Positions 1 through 8,842 of a DNA stretch of 35,461 nt are shown piece after piece. The first letter of the stretch is position 1; every line of letters starts with the position of its first letter. Made by a program: the position numbers and the translations under genes. Under the pieces are notes generated by a model. It saw only the letters and a list, made by a program, of their open reading frames with translations. It was not told where the DNA came from and made no database searches. Origin of the DNA: Oscillospiraceae bacterium (lineage in GTDB: Bacteria; Bacillota; Clostridia; Oscillospirales; Ruminococcaceae); the NCBI GenBank assembly GCA_029067895.1, contig JAIEDQ010000071.1:1-35461 (forward strand). The letters are read 5' to 3'.

Positions 1-91
1 GTGCAAGGAATTTGATGATTGTTTGGTGATAATATGCCATTATTTTGACAAAATATAATGTGCTTAAAAATAAATTTTATATGCACCAAAC

Positions 92-126
92 AAAAACTGC
101 GGCCTTAGTCTAATGCCGCAGTTTTT
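92..126. terminator. Bidirectional intrinsic terminator-like hairpin
   Basis: AAAAACTGCGGC-N11-GCCGCAGTTTTT perfect inverted repeat, downstream of the minus-strand gene ending at 140. Confidence 0.75.
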
Positions 127-139
127 CTGATTAATAATG

Positions 140-1075
140 TTATTGTTCTCCAAAAATTTCAGAAATTGACTCCTCTGTACATTCATTTACGATTTCTTCA
201 GTGTAAGATGTTTCTTCTACAGTGTCCGTTACCTTGGTGTTTCTTTTCTCCACTAAGCCACAATACCACGAAATCATAGTAAACAGCATAAGCAAAATAA
301 AAATTATATTTGAAATAATAAGAGGAGCTTTTCTTGGCTCTTTGTTGACCAAGCGATCAATATAATAAAATAAACCAAACAGTACATTTACAGCAACAAG
401 GCCTATGACAAGTGCAACAATAATTATTCTATAAACACTTACGCCGGATATATTATTTAAAACAGACGTAGAAAAAGCAATCTCAGAAATAAATGCAATA
501 ACAACACCTGCAAAGATGCCGAGGATTGCAATATAATCTTTTTGTTGATTTGTTATTTGATTTTTTGTATTTTCAACATCATTTGTTAAGCTTTCTACGT
601 ATGGTTGAACGTCATTGAGTTTTGATTGAACATCATTAATCTGTGCTTTAAGTTCCAAAACATTTTCTTCACCAGAACTTTTATAGTTACAGGCTTCAGC
701 GTACTGTATTCTCGATATATCTAAGTTTACATGGTCACATAATTTCCGTATATTTTTACTGACATTTATTGGTTCATTATTTATGTCTTTATTTATTGAC
801 TGATAATTTTTTCTTAAATAGTCAAGATTTTGTCCAAGAACGTTTATATCACCAAGTGACGAATCTTGTTTTATTTGAGTAAGTACGGCAAAAATATCAG
901 AATAAAAATGGCGAAATCTTTCATCTGCATTTGAATTATGATAAAGCTCTTCAAGTCGACGATACATTTTTGAACGTTTTAAACGGTCTGCAAGTAGAGT
1001 TTGATCTTTTGCAAGGTCAAACAAAATACGTCGAAATTCTTCTCTTTTTTTATCCTCACTTGTAATGTCAGGCAT
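140..1075 (-). CDS. Coiled-coil protein with about three C-terminal transmembrane segments; possible toxin partner of the adjacent Panacea/DUF4065 protein
   Basis: 311-aa ORF; hydrophobic segments YIAILGIFAGVVIAFISEIAF, YRIIIVALVIGLVAVNVLFGLFYY, APLIISNIIFILLMLFTMISWY; starts 3 nt after the upstream stop codon. Confidence 0.7.
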   Translation of the reverse strand: MPDITSEDKKREEFRRILFDLAKDQTLLADRLKRSKMYRRLEELYHNSNADERFRHFYSDIFAVLTQIKQDSSLGDINVLGQNLDYLRKNYQSINKDINNEPINVSKNIRKLCDHVNLDISRIQYAEACNYKSSGEENVLELKAQINDVQSKLNDVQPYVESLTNDVENTKNQITNQQKDYIAILGIFAGVVIAFISEIAFSTSVLNNISGVSVYRIIIVALVIGLVAVNVLFGLFYYIDRLVNKEPRKAPLIISNIIFILLMLFTMISWYCGLVEKRNTKVTDTVEETSYTEEIVNECTEESISEIFGEQ

Positions 1076-1078
1076 ATT

Positions 1079-1504
1079 TTACCTCTCTGCTTTTATTAGT
1101 TCAATTGGTATTGTACAGCGATTGCCATTTCCATCTTTATATGTTTTATCCCAAGCTCCACCGCGTTTATGAGTTTCATTTACCATATCCCACGGATCCA
1201 ATGTTCTTTTGTTTTTAACGATATTATCAACTATTGCAGAGTCTTTGTCACTTAGGGGTGTGCCATATGAAAATGATGACGAAATAGGCATGGCACCAAA
1301 ACCGCAAAAATAGTAGTATACATTAGGAACAACAGGTCCAAACTGCCAAGCTTCAATGTCATCAAAAAACATAACTTCATTTCGGGTTTGCAGGCATTCT
1401 TTTTGTATATAATACAAAATCTTTTGAAGCTGCAAATTGCTGATAGGACAACCGTCGTTAACACACTTTGAAACAATATATTTAGATAAGTCAAGTGCTG
1501 TCAT
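1079..1504 (-). CDS. Panacea-domain (DUF4065/SocA-like) protein, putative antitoxin
   Basis: MTALDLSKYIVSKCVNDGCPISNLQLQKILYYIQKECL…EAWQFGPVVPNVYYYF is characteristic of the family; AGGGAGG RBS upstream of the ATG at 1504 (ORF-track start at 1534 is too early). Confidence 0.85.
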   Translation of the reverse strand: MTALDLSKYIVSKCVNDGCPISNLQLQKILYYIQKECLQTRNEVMFFDDIEAWQFGPVVPNVYYYFCGFGAMPISSSFSYGTPLSDKDSAIVDNIVKNKRTLDPWDMVNETHKRGGAWDKTYKDGNGNRCTIPIELIKAER

Positions 1505-1768
1505 GAATAACGACCTCCCTTCATAATAAAACATATCAGTGTATAATAATTTTATATTTATACTTTATGTTTTATTCTATATTATTATAATACATCAAAT
1601 AATGTTAAAAATCAATATTTTGTCATAAAATTTATTTTAATTGACGAATAATATAAAAAACATAATACAATTTTGGAGTTTTTATATAAAAATATATCGT
1701 TACGTACCGCTCCACAATGCTGCTCAAAAGATACATATTTTACTTTTCATCTTTACATTTTGATCCCT

Positions 1769-1801
1769 TAGTGATATAATTGTTAATAGTATATATCACT
1801 A
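1769..1801. promoter_or_regulatory. Inverted repeat immediately upstream of the recombinase gene (possible operator)
   Basis: TAGTGATATA (1769-1778) / TATATCACTA (1792-1801), 13-nt spacer, directly before RBS GAAAGGGG. Confidence 0.45.
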
Positions 1802-1819
1802 CGAAAGGGGATTTTAAAT

Positions 1820-3520
1820 ATGCCGAAAGATGACGCTCGCACAATAGCCATATACTCCCGCAAATCCAAATTCACAGGCAAAGGCGAAAGCATAGAAAAC
1901 CAGATCGAGCTGTGCAGACAATACATATCCTCGCACTACAGCCAAGAAGAAGCACTCGCAGCAGTCGTTTACGAGGACGAAGGCTTCTCAGGCGGGAATA
2001 CCGACAGACCGCAGTTCCAGCAAATGATGTCCGACGCAAGGGCGAAAAAAATCTCAGCAGTGGTATGCTACCGTCTTGACCGCGTAAGCAGAAATATCAG
2101 CGACTTTTCGGGACTTATTCAGGAGCTTGAACGGTTGGGCATTTCCTTTATCTCTATACGCGAGGACTTTGACACCTGCTCTCCCATGGGACGGGCAATG
2201 ATGTACATAGCTTCGGTTTTTTCACAACTTGAAAGGGAAACCATTGCCGAGCGCATACGTGACAATATGCATGAGCTTGCCAAAACTGGTCGCTGGCTCG
2301 GCGGCACAACTCCCACGGGGTACGCTTCGGAAAGCGTTTCTCATGTGACTGTGGACGGAAAATCCAAAAAAGCCTGCAAGCTTTCGCTTATCGAAAAGGA
2401 AGCGGATATTGTCAGGCTTATCTTTTCAAAATTTCTTGAAACAGGCTCTCTTACTCAAACCGACACATTCTTGCTTCAAAACCGCATTACCACCAAAAAC
2501 GGACGTGACTTCACCCGCTTTGCCATAAAAAATATTCTTACCAATCCCGTCTATATGATCGCGGACGAAGCTGCCTACAGATATCTTTCGGAAAGCGGCG
2601 CGGAGCTTTTCTCCGACAGAGCGGACTTTGACGGCATATGCGGGATAATGGCGTACAACCGTACCGAGCAGAAGCACGGCGAAGCTCACAAAATACGTCC
2701 CGAGGACGAATGGATAGTCGCCGTGGGAAAGCACCCCGGAATAATCAGCGGTTCGGACTGGATAAAGGCGCAGACTTACCTTGAACAAAACCGCTCCAAA
2801 AGCTTCCGCAAAACCCGCAGCAATACCGCTTTGCTGTCAGGTATACTTCTCTGCGGAAGCTGCGGGGACTATATGCGTCCCAAGCTTACCAAGCGCACAA
2901 ACAAGGACGGCGAGCTTGTCTACACATACCTCTGCAACACAAAGGAAAGAAGCCATTCCGAGCGCTGTGCAATTTCAAACATCAGCGGAAATCTTCTTGA
3001 CCGTATCGTCTGCACCGAAATCAAAAAGCTTTCCGAAGACGGTTCCGCTTTTGCAAAGTCTGTTGAAAAGGCAAAGAAAGATATTTTATCGGACAAAGGC
3101 GACTTTTCGGAGAATATTGAAGAACTGAAAAAAAGCTTTTCCGAAAACGAAAAAGCAATTGAAAATCTCACAAAAAGCTTGTCGGAGAATTCGGAAAGCT
3201 CCTCTGCGGTATACATTATAAAAGAAATTGAACGTCTGCACAAGAAAAACGACGGACTGAAAGTGCAGATAGACGAGCTTGAAAATATCAGAAAGCGGCA
3301 AATCATAAACGGCAGAGAGTTTGACATACTCAGGGATATGCTTTCAAGCTTTGCGGGCACGGTGGACATAATGTCCGCGGAACAGAAAAGAGCGGCGATA
3401 CGTGCCTGTGTGAGGAAGATAGTCTGGGACGGCGAAAACGTTCATATATATCTTTACGGCTCGGACGATGACGATACAAAGAATACTCTTGAAATTCCGC
3501 TGAGTGAGTATAGCAAATGA
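1820..3520 (+). CDS. Large serine recombinase (Resolvase + Recombinase + zinc ribbon + coiled coil), SpoIVCA-like by position
   Basis: 566-aa ORF: IAIYSRKSKFTGKGESIENQIELCRQYI…YEDEGFSGGNTDRPQFQQMM…VSRNISDF…ERETIAERIRDNM; zinc-ribbon region LLCGSCGDYMRPK…YLCNTKERSHSERC. Confidence 0.93.
   Translation: MPKDDARTIAIYSRKSKFTGKGESIENQIELCRQYISSHYSQEEALAAVVYEDEGFSGGNTDRPQFQQMMSDARAKKISAVVCYRLDRVSRNISDFSGLIQELERLGISFISIREDFDTCSPMGRAMMYIASVFSQLERETIAERIRDNMHELAKTGRWLGGTTPTGYASESVSHVTVDGKSKKACKLSLIEKEADIVRLIFSKFLETGSLTQTDTFLLQNRITTKNGRDFTRFAIKNILTNPVYMIADEAAYRYLSESGAELFSDRADFDGICGIMAYNRTEQKHGEAHKIRPEDEWIVAVGKHPGIISGSDWIKAQTYLEQNRSKSFRKTRSNTALLSGILLCGSCGDYMRPKLTKRTNKDGELVYTYLCNTKERSHSERCAISNISGNLLDRIVCTEIKKLSEDGSAFAKSVEKAKKDILSDKGDFSENIEELKKSFSENEKAIENLTKSLSENSESSSAVYIIKEIERLHKKNDGLKVQIDELENIRKRQIINGREFDILRDMLSSFAGTVDIMSAEQKRAAIRACVRKIVWDGENVHIYLYGSDDDDTKNTLEIPLSEYSK
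3516..3520 (+). other. Predicted recombination core (AATGA) at the element/sigK junction
   Basis: AATGA overlaps the recombinase TGA stop and encodes the first in-frame N-E codons of the sigK 3' half; AATGA is the repeat used by the B. subtilis skin element. Confidence 0.7.
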
Positions 3521-3947
3521 AATACTAATGCACTTCCGTTCTCTGAAAAAATCGGCGGGGGACATATACTTCGACGAACCGATCGACACCGATAAAGAGG
3601 GCAACCAGCTTACCCTGATAGACATTATTGCCGAGGACGACGGCATACTGGATAAGATCGACCTGAGCATAAAATCGGAGCAGCTTTACCGCTTTATAGG
3701 GGAATGCCTTGACGAGCGGGAGATCACCGTAATAAAACGCCGCTACGGACTTTACGGATGTATGCCGCAGACTCAGCGGGAGGTCGCGGACGCGCTGGGG
3801 ATATCCCGTTCCTACGTGTCGAGAATAGAGAAAAAGGCGTTGCAGACGCTTAAAAAGAAATACGACCGCACTTCGATCTTCAGTTCTTCGGGTTCGGCTG
3901 GTCAGACAGGTCAGGCAAAGGAGGGGGGAAAGAGTTCCGAAAAATAA
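3516..3947 (+). CDS. sigK: 3' half of sporulation sigma factor sigma-K (interrupted gene; regions 1-2 not in window)
   Basis: NEILMHFRSLKKSAGDIYFDEPIDTDKEGNQLTLIDIIAEDD…LDEREITVIKRRYGLYGCMPQTQREVADALGISRSYVSRIEKKALQTLKKKY matches the C-terminal half of SigK including region 4; no region 2 present; the GTG at 3504 is only an ORF-caller start. Confidence 0.85.
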   Translation, partial: NEILMHFRSLKKSAGDIYFDEPIDTDKEGNQLTLIDIIAEDDGILDKIDLSIKSEQLYRFIGECLDEREITVIKRRYGLYGCMPQTQREVADALGISRSYVSRIEKKALQTLKKKYDRTSIFSSSGSAGQTGQAKEGGKSSEK

Positions 3948-4004
3948 TTTTCGGGGATACCGTTACATATGGTTGTCCCATGGGGGTGAAAAAAATGAAG
4001 CCTG

Positions 4005-4041
4005 CCGTCCCGCCGTACAAGGTACGCCGGGACGGTTTTTT
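4005..4041 (+). terminator. Intrinsic terminator downstream of sigK 3' half
   Basis: CCGTCCCGCCGTAC aag(g) GTACGCCGGGACGG TTTTTT stem-loop with one mismatch and T-run. Confidence 0.75.
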
Positions 4042-4058
4042 GGCTCCTAAACGGAATT

Positions 4059-4087
4059 AAGCCGGTTTCCGAAGAACCGGCTTTTCC
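4059..4087. terminator. Second terminator-like hairpin
   Basis: AAGCCGGTT-tccgaag-AACCGGCTT followed by T-rich tract. Confidence 0.6.
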
Positions 4088-4178
4088 TTTTCAGTCCGTA
4101 AGATAAATCTTATTCGGACTTGTGTTTTCCGCATTCTGCATATTATGCAGGCTATGCGGAGTATTTGGCGGAGGTCAA

Positions 4179-4310
4179 TCAGCAGTTGCTGCAGCCGCAT
4201 CCGCAGTCGTTGTCATTGCTGTTGTTATTGCCGCAGCAGAACCAGAGAACGAGAAGGATAATGATGATCCAGCAGCAGTTATTGCCATTGCCAAAAATTC
4301 CACAGTTCAT
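4179..4310 (-). CDS. 43-aa Cys-rich small membrane peptide, YjcZ/chorion-like spore-associated type
   Basis: MNCGIFGNGNNCCWIIIILLVLWFCCGNNNSNDNDCGCGCSNC; TAAGGAG RBS properly spaced before the ATG at 4310. Confidence 0.65.
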   Translation of the reverse strand: MNCGIFGNGNNCCWIIIILLVLWFCCGNNNSNDNDCGCGCSNC

Positions 4311-4389
4311 AAAGATACGCTCCTTAAAATAATGTATTCTGAAAGCCGCGCCGCAGCCTGTTGCCGCGGGCTTCGGCTTTTCATAGTTC

Positions 4390-4415
4390 ATTCTATGCCG
4401 CGGCATAATTTTGGT
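4390..4415 (-). promoter_or_regulatory. Candidate sigma-K/sigma-E-type promoter for the 43-aa Cys-rich peptide
   Basis: Minus strand ACC…16-nt spacing…CATAGAATG, resembling AC-N16-CATAnnnT. Confidence 0.35.
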
Positions 4416-4712
4416 TACAGAAATTGAAGCGGAATTTTTTCCAGTTTGCGACAAATAATTTTAAAGTATCGTGCAATAATATAGGACAGAACCCCCATTG
4501 CGGAGCAGATACGGTATATCGGAGCTGTGATTTTTGCAGCAAATCTATAAAAATATAAGCATTTTTACAGGGACGGAGTTTTCCCCGACGTTAGGACGGG
4601 TAACACGTCCCACGAAAAATTTGTGCAAATATTTCAAGAGCAGCTGCAATTTTCGGCTTCCGATATCTGACCTCTGATTTCTAATTTCTAAAAGGGAAGG
4701 CAGATAAAGCTT

Positions 4713-7085
4713 ATGTATAATCTGGAAAGCTTTACGAAAAAAGCGAATATTGTCATCAACAAGGCGTATATTCAGGCGGGACGGCTTGGACACATCTATA
4801 TGGGCAGCGAGCATCTTCTTCTGGCGCTTGTAAGCGAGCCCAACTGCACGGCTTCGGGTATTTTCAGAATGTGCGGCATAAGAGAGGAGACCGTCCTCGG
4901 CAGGATAACCGCTCTCGTCGGCAGGGGAGAGCCCTGCGCCGTAGACAGGGACGCGGCTACGCCCTCGGTGAAAAGGATAATCGAAAGAGCTTTTATTATC
5001 GCTTCGGAAAGCGGCGCGCGTCTGACGGGTACGGAGCATCTTCTGCTTGCCCTGCTTCGTGAGGAGCAGTGTACCGCGGTAAGCATTATCGAGGAGATAG
5101 GCGGAAATCTTTCGGGACTTTCCAGAGCCTGCTCCGCGACAACCGCAAACGATATTCCCGGTGGAATGACAAAAACGCCTACCCTTTTGAAGTACGGCAA
5201 AGACCTTACCAAAGCCGCCCGCGAGAAAAAGTTTGACCCGGTTTTCTGCCGCGAAAAGGAGATAGAGCGGGTCATACAGGTGCTTTCCCGCAGGACGAAA
5301 AACAATCCCTGCCTTGTGGGAGAAGCGGGCGTGGGAAAGACCGCCGTTGCCGAGGGTATTGCGGTCATGCTTGCGGAGGGACGTGTCCCCGAAGCGATAC
5401 GCGGGAAACAGCTTTTTTCGCTGAGCCTTACCTCAATGCTTGCGGGAGCGAAGTACCGCGGAGATTTTGAAGAGCGCATAAAGCAGTGTCTTGACGAGGT
5501 CGCCGCAAACGGCAGGATAATCCTTTTTATAGACGAGCTTCACACCGTCGTGGGAGCGGGCGCAGCCGAGGGTGCTATCGACGCGGCGAATATCCTGAAG
5601 CCTCAGCTTGCCCGCGGAGAATTGCAGATAATCGGCGCGACCACACTTGAAGAGTACCGAAGATTTATTGAAAAGGACAGCGCACTCGAACGCCGCTTTC
5701 AGCAGGTGCTTATAAAAGAGCCAACCGAGGAGGAAGCGTTAAGCATTATCGGCGGACTGAAACGCTGCTACGAGGATTTCCACGGGGTGACTATTACGGA
5801 CGGCGCGGTCAGGGCGGCGGTGTCAATGTCGGTTAGATATCTTCCCGACAGGTTTCTGCCCGACAAGGCTATCGACCTTATAGATGAAGCTTCCTCGCGG
5901 GCGAGAATGAAGTACGCCGAATCTCCGAGAACTCTCAGCGAGCTTGCGGAAAGTCTTAAAAGAATGCTTGAAAAGCAGACGGAAAGCTGCGCGGGACTGA
6001 ACTCCCAAGGCAGCAGTAAAGGCAAGCATGGGGATACAAGCTGGTACAGCGACAGTGAAGCCCCTGCCGTGGAGGTGACGGAGGAAAGCATTGCGGAGGT
6101 GGTCTCCCTTGCCACGGGCATACCTGTCACACGACTTACCGCCGACGAAAGCAAGCGTCTGCTGGAGCTGGAGGGCGAGCTGAAAAAGCGTGTTATCGGT
6201 CAGGACGAAGCTGTGGAAGCGGTTGCGGACGCTGTGCGCCGAAGCCGCGCGGGACTGAAAGACCCCTCACGTCCCATGGGCTGTTTCCTCTTTACGGGAC
6301 CGTCAGGAGCGGGCAAGACCGAGCTTTCAAAGGCGCTGGCGGAATGTCTTTTCGGCACGGAAAACGCCATGATACGTTTCGATATGTCCGAGTATATGGA
6401 GAAGCACAGCGTAAGCAAGCTGATAGGCGCGCCTCCGGGCTACATGGGCTGCGAGGACGGCGGGCAGCTTACCGAAAAGGTGCGGAAAAAGCCCTACAGC
6501 GTCATACTTTTCGACGAGATAGAAAAGGCTCACGGAGACGTGAGCAATATCCTGCTCCAGATAATGGAGGACGGCATCCTCACCGACAGCAAGGGCAGGC
6601 GGGTAAGCTTCCGCAGCACGGTGGTAATTCTTACCTCAAACGTGGGGGCGGAGCTGCTGGGAGACAAAAAATCCGTTGGCTTCTCACCTATAGACGCGGG
6701 GGACGAGGCTGTACGTTCGGACGTGCTTAAAGCCCTGCGGGAAAGATTTCGTCCCGAGCTTATCGGCAGGCTGGACGAGATAATCGTGTTCAAAAAGCTT
6801 GAAAAAGCCGAGCTTGGACAGATTGCAAGAAAGATGCTGACCGGTCTTTGCAGACGCGCGGAGGCTATGGAGATCGCCGTGGAATTCAGCGACGGAGCGA
6901 TAGACGCGCTGGTTTCCGACGGTCTTGACAGGACTGGCGCGCGAAAGCTGCGGAGAAAGATAACCTCCGAGGTGGAAAGTATGCTGTCGAAAAATATTCT
7001 GGACGGCACGGTCAAAAAGGGCGACAAGGCTGTGGTCATGGCTGAGAACGGCAAAATTTACCTGAAAGTCTCCCAAATGCAGTAG
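4713..7085 (+). CDS. clpC: ClpC-type AAA+ ATPase (Clp_N repeats, two AAA modules)
   Basis: 790 aa; Walker [16 protein letters not shown] and [41 protein letters not shown]-terminal [13 protein letters not shown] / [13 protein letters not shown] repeats. Confidence 0.92.
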   Translation: MYNLESFTKKANIVINKAYIQAGRLGHIYMGSEHLLLALVSEPNCTASGIFRMCGIREETVLGRITALVGRGEPCAVDRDAATPSVKRIIERAFIIASESGARLTGTEHLLLALLREEQCTAVSIIEEIGGNLSGLSRACSATTANDIPGGMTKTPTLLKYGKDLTKAAREKKFDPVFCREKEIERVIQVLSRRTKNNPCLVGEAGVGKTAVAEGIAVMLAEGRVPEAIRGKQLFSLSLTSMLAGAKYRGDFEERIKQCLDEVAANGRIILFIDELHTVVGAGAAEGAIDAANILKPQLARGELQIIGATTLEEYRRFIEKDSALERRFQQVLIKEPTEEEALSIIGGLKRCYEDFHGVTITDGAVRAAVSMSVRYLPDRFLPDKAIDLIDEASSRARMKYAESPRTLSELAESLKRMLEKQTESCAGLNSQGSSKGKHGDTSWYSDSEAPAVEVTEESIAEVVSLATGIPVTRLTADESKRLLELEGELKKRVIGQDEAVEAVADAVRRSRAGLKDPSRPMGCFLFTGPSGAGKTELSKALAECLFGTENAMIRFDMSEYMEKHSVSKLIGAPPGYMGCEDGGQLTEKVRKKPYSVILFDEIEKAHGDVSNILLQIMEDGILTDSKGRRVSFRSTVVILTSNVGAELLGDKKSVGFSPIDAGDEAVRSDVLKALRERFRPELIGRLDEIIVFKKLEKAELGQIARKMLTGLCRRAEAMEIAVEFSDGAIDALVSDGLDRTGARKLRRKITSEVESMLSKNILDGTVKKGDKAVVMAENGKIYLKVSQMQ

Positions 7086-7111
7086 ATTTTGCCGAAATCT
7101 GAAAAATACTC

Positions 7112-7140
7112 TTGACAAAAGTATACTAATGTGGTATACT
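7112..7140 (+). promoter_or_regulatory. Sigma-A-type promoter P1 for the rubrerythrin gene, containing a palindrome
   Basis: TTGACA (7112-7117), 17-nt spacer, TATACT (7135-7140); AAGTATAC-N7-GTATACTT palindrome 7119-7141. Confidence 0.7.
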
Positions 7141-7159
7141 TTGACTGTGCAGAAAATAC

Positions 7160-7187
7160 TTGACAAAATTTCAGTAAATGCTATAAT
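7160..7187 (+). promoter_or_regulatory. Sigma-A-type promoter P2 for the rubrerythrin gene
   Basis: TTGACA (7160-7165), 16-nt spacer, TATAAT (7182-7187). Confidence 0.65.
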
Positions 7188-7221
7188 TAATGTATCAGAA
7201 TTTTTAAGGAGGACGATCATC

Positions 7222-7776
7222 ATGAAGAAGTTTGTTTGCTCGGTTTGCGGCTATGTTTACGAGGCGGAAAGTCTCCCCGCGGATTTCAAATGTCCCCAGT
7301 GTAAAGCTCCCGCTTCCAAGTTCAACGAGGCAGGCGCGGACAAGCTGAACTGGGCTTGCCAGCACGTTATCGGTATCGGCAAGGAGGGCGCTGACGACGA
7401 GATCATCGAGGGTCTCAATCAGAACTTTACCGGCGAATGCACCGAGGTTGGTATGTACCTTGCTATGGCAAGAGTTGCTTACAGAGAGGGCTACCCCGAG
7501 ATCGGTCAGTACTATGAGAAAGCCGCTTACGAAGAGGCTGAGCACGCTGCTAAGTTTGCAGAGCTTCTGGGCGACGTTGTTACACCGTCCACAAAGAAGA
7601 ATCTTGAAATGCGCGTTATGGCTGAGAACGGCGCCTGCGAGGGCAAGCTGAAGCTGGCTGCAAAGGCTAAGCAGATGAACCTTGACGCTGTTCACGACAC
7701 AGTTCACGAAATGGCTAAGGACGAGGCTCGTCACGGCTGCGCATTCGAGGGTCTGCTTAAGAGATACTTTGGTTAA
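7222..7776 (+). CDS. Reverse-type rubrerythrin (N-terminal rubredoxin-like domain, C-terminal diiron domain)
   Basis: [30 protein letters not shown] then [65 protein letters not shown] before ATG 7222. Confidence 0.9.
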   Translation: MKKFVCSVCGYVYEAESLPADFKCPQCKAPASKFNEAGADKLNWACQHVIGIGKEGADDEIIEGLNQNFTGECTEVGMYLAMARVAYREGYPEIGQYYEKAAYEEAEHAAKFAELLGDVVTPSTKKNLEMRVMAENGACEGKLKLAAKAKQMNLDAVHDTVHEMAKDEARHGCAFEGLLKRYFG

Positions 7777-7800
7777 TTTTACGCAGAGTATATTTACAAG

Positions 7801-7837
7801 AAAACGGTACGCAAAGTAATGCTGCGTACCGTTTTTT
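7801..7837. terminator. Bidirectional intrinsic terminator between rubrerythrin and DUF1284 genes
   Basis: AAAACGGTACGCA-N9-TGCGTACCGTTTT perfect inverted repeat. Confidence 0.85.
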
Positions 7838-7840
7838 AGT

Positions 7841-8224
7841 TTATTTCCCGCAGATGTAGAACCACGCGCAGTCCCCGCAGACCGTGCCCAGCTTTCCGAC
7901 GGAAATTATCTTCTCCCGCGCCGCTTTTTTCAGCTCCGACCATCGGGCGGTGTCGTTCTCGTGAAGTCCCAGAAGATCGAGTACCGCAAGGTCGTACCGA
8001 AGTACCTTTTCATATGTATCGCACCTGCCGTTTTTTTTGTGGGGACATTTTTCGCATACTATGTCCGTGTCTGCTGTAAGCCTGACCGTGGGGTCGGTAC
8101 GGTTAAGTTCGGCAATCACCGCGGACATATTCGCCGTGAAATCGTCGCTGTAACCGTACCCGCGGAAAAATTCCGTGCAGAGCAGGTGGTGGGGTCTAAG
8201 CGGGCTGTCTTTCCGTTCGGACAT
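7841..8224 (-). CDS. DUF1284 family Cys-rich protein (putative Fe-S or metal binding)
   Basis: LRPHHLLCTEFFRGYGYS…VCEKCPHKKNGRC…CGDCAWFYIC; GGGAGGG RBS before ATG 8224; overlaps the upstream gene by 29 nt. Confidence 0.8.
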   Translation of the reverse strand: MSERKDSPLRPHHLLCTEFFRGYGYSDDFTANMSAVIAELNRTDPTVRLTADTDIVCEKCPHKKNGRCDTYEKVLRYDLAVLDLLGLHENDTARWSELKKAAREKIISVGKLGTVCGDCAWFYICGK

Positions 8225-8750
8225 ACTTTGACACCCTCCCCGCCACGAAGATTGCCAGCGCGGCTTTTACGGCGTCGGGAATAATAAAGGGCAGCACGCA
8301 CCACTTCAACGCCGTAAGGAAGTCCATCGCCTCGGTGGTTTTGGTGTAGACCCACATGAACCAGAACGTCCCAAAAGCGTACAGCACGAGAAGTCCCACA
8401 GCCATTGAAGCGATAACAACGGGCAGGCTTTTTCCGAGGACTTTTTCGGCTGCCCAGTAGACCAGAGCCATTGGGATAAATCCGATTATGTACCCTCCCG
8501 TAGTGCCGAGGACTATTCCGAAGCCGCCTGTAAATTCAGCAAAAACGGGTATCCCCACCGTTCCGAGGATAACGTACAGCAAAATGGATATAGTCCCCAT
8601 TTTTCCGCCGAGTATGGCGAGAGAGCAGAATATCGCAAATGTCTGCATTGTGAACGGTACTGCCAGCGGAATATAAATTTGTGAACATACGGCGATTATT
8701 GCCGTAAAGATTGCGCATAAGGTCATGTCGCGCACGGTAAAATTTTTCAT
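8196..8750 (-). CDS. bioY: BioY biotin ECF transporter substrate-binding component
   Basis: MKNFTVRDMTLCAIFTAIIAVCSQIYIPLAVPFTMQTFAIFCSLAILGGKMGTISILLYVILGTVGIPVFAEFTGGFG…GTTGGYIIGF; RBS AGGAGG before ATG 8750. Confidence 0.92.
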   Translation of the reverse strand: MKNFTVRDMTLCAIFTAIIAVCSQIYIPLAVPFTMQTFAIFCSLAILGGKMGTISILLYVILGTVGIPVFAEFTGGFGIVLGTTGGYIIGFIPMALVYWAAEKVLGKSLPVVIASMAVGLLVLYAFGTFWFMWVYTKTTEAMDFLTALKWCVLPFIIPDAVKAALAIFVAGRVSKYVRTERQPA

Positions 8751-8813
8751 GGTATCCTCCTGTAAAAAGCAAGAATTTTTGAAGCAAAAGGCGGGGTCTC
8801 CTGCTTTAGTAAC

Positions 8814-8842
8814 AGTATACCACATATTTGCAGAATTGTCAA
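8814..8842 (-). promoter_or_regulatory. Sigma-A-type promoter of bioY
   Basis: Minus strand TTGACA (8842-8837), 17-nt spacer, TATACT (8819-8814). Confidence 0.75.

Larger units (their letters stand above)
1..3520. mobile_element. Right-hand part of a skin-like sigK intervening element (left end outside window)
   Basis: Large serine recombinase whose last codons abut a headless sigK 3' half; AATGA core at the junction; accessory AT-rich cargo upstream. Confidence 0.75.

Noticed and set aside
3504-3515. GTG start making sigK fragment an independent 147-aa protein
   Set aside because: These 12 nt belong to the recombinase 3' end and there is no RBS; the fragment is better explained as the second half of an interrupted gene.
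4120-4427. Plus-strand ORFs of 70 and 101 aa rich in Gln/Ala/Val
   Set aside because: They are the antisense of the Cys-rich 43-aa peptide gene, which has an RBS and plausible protein composition.
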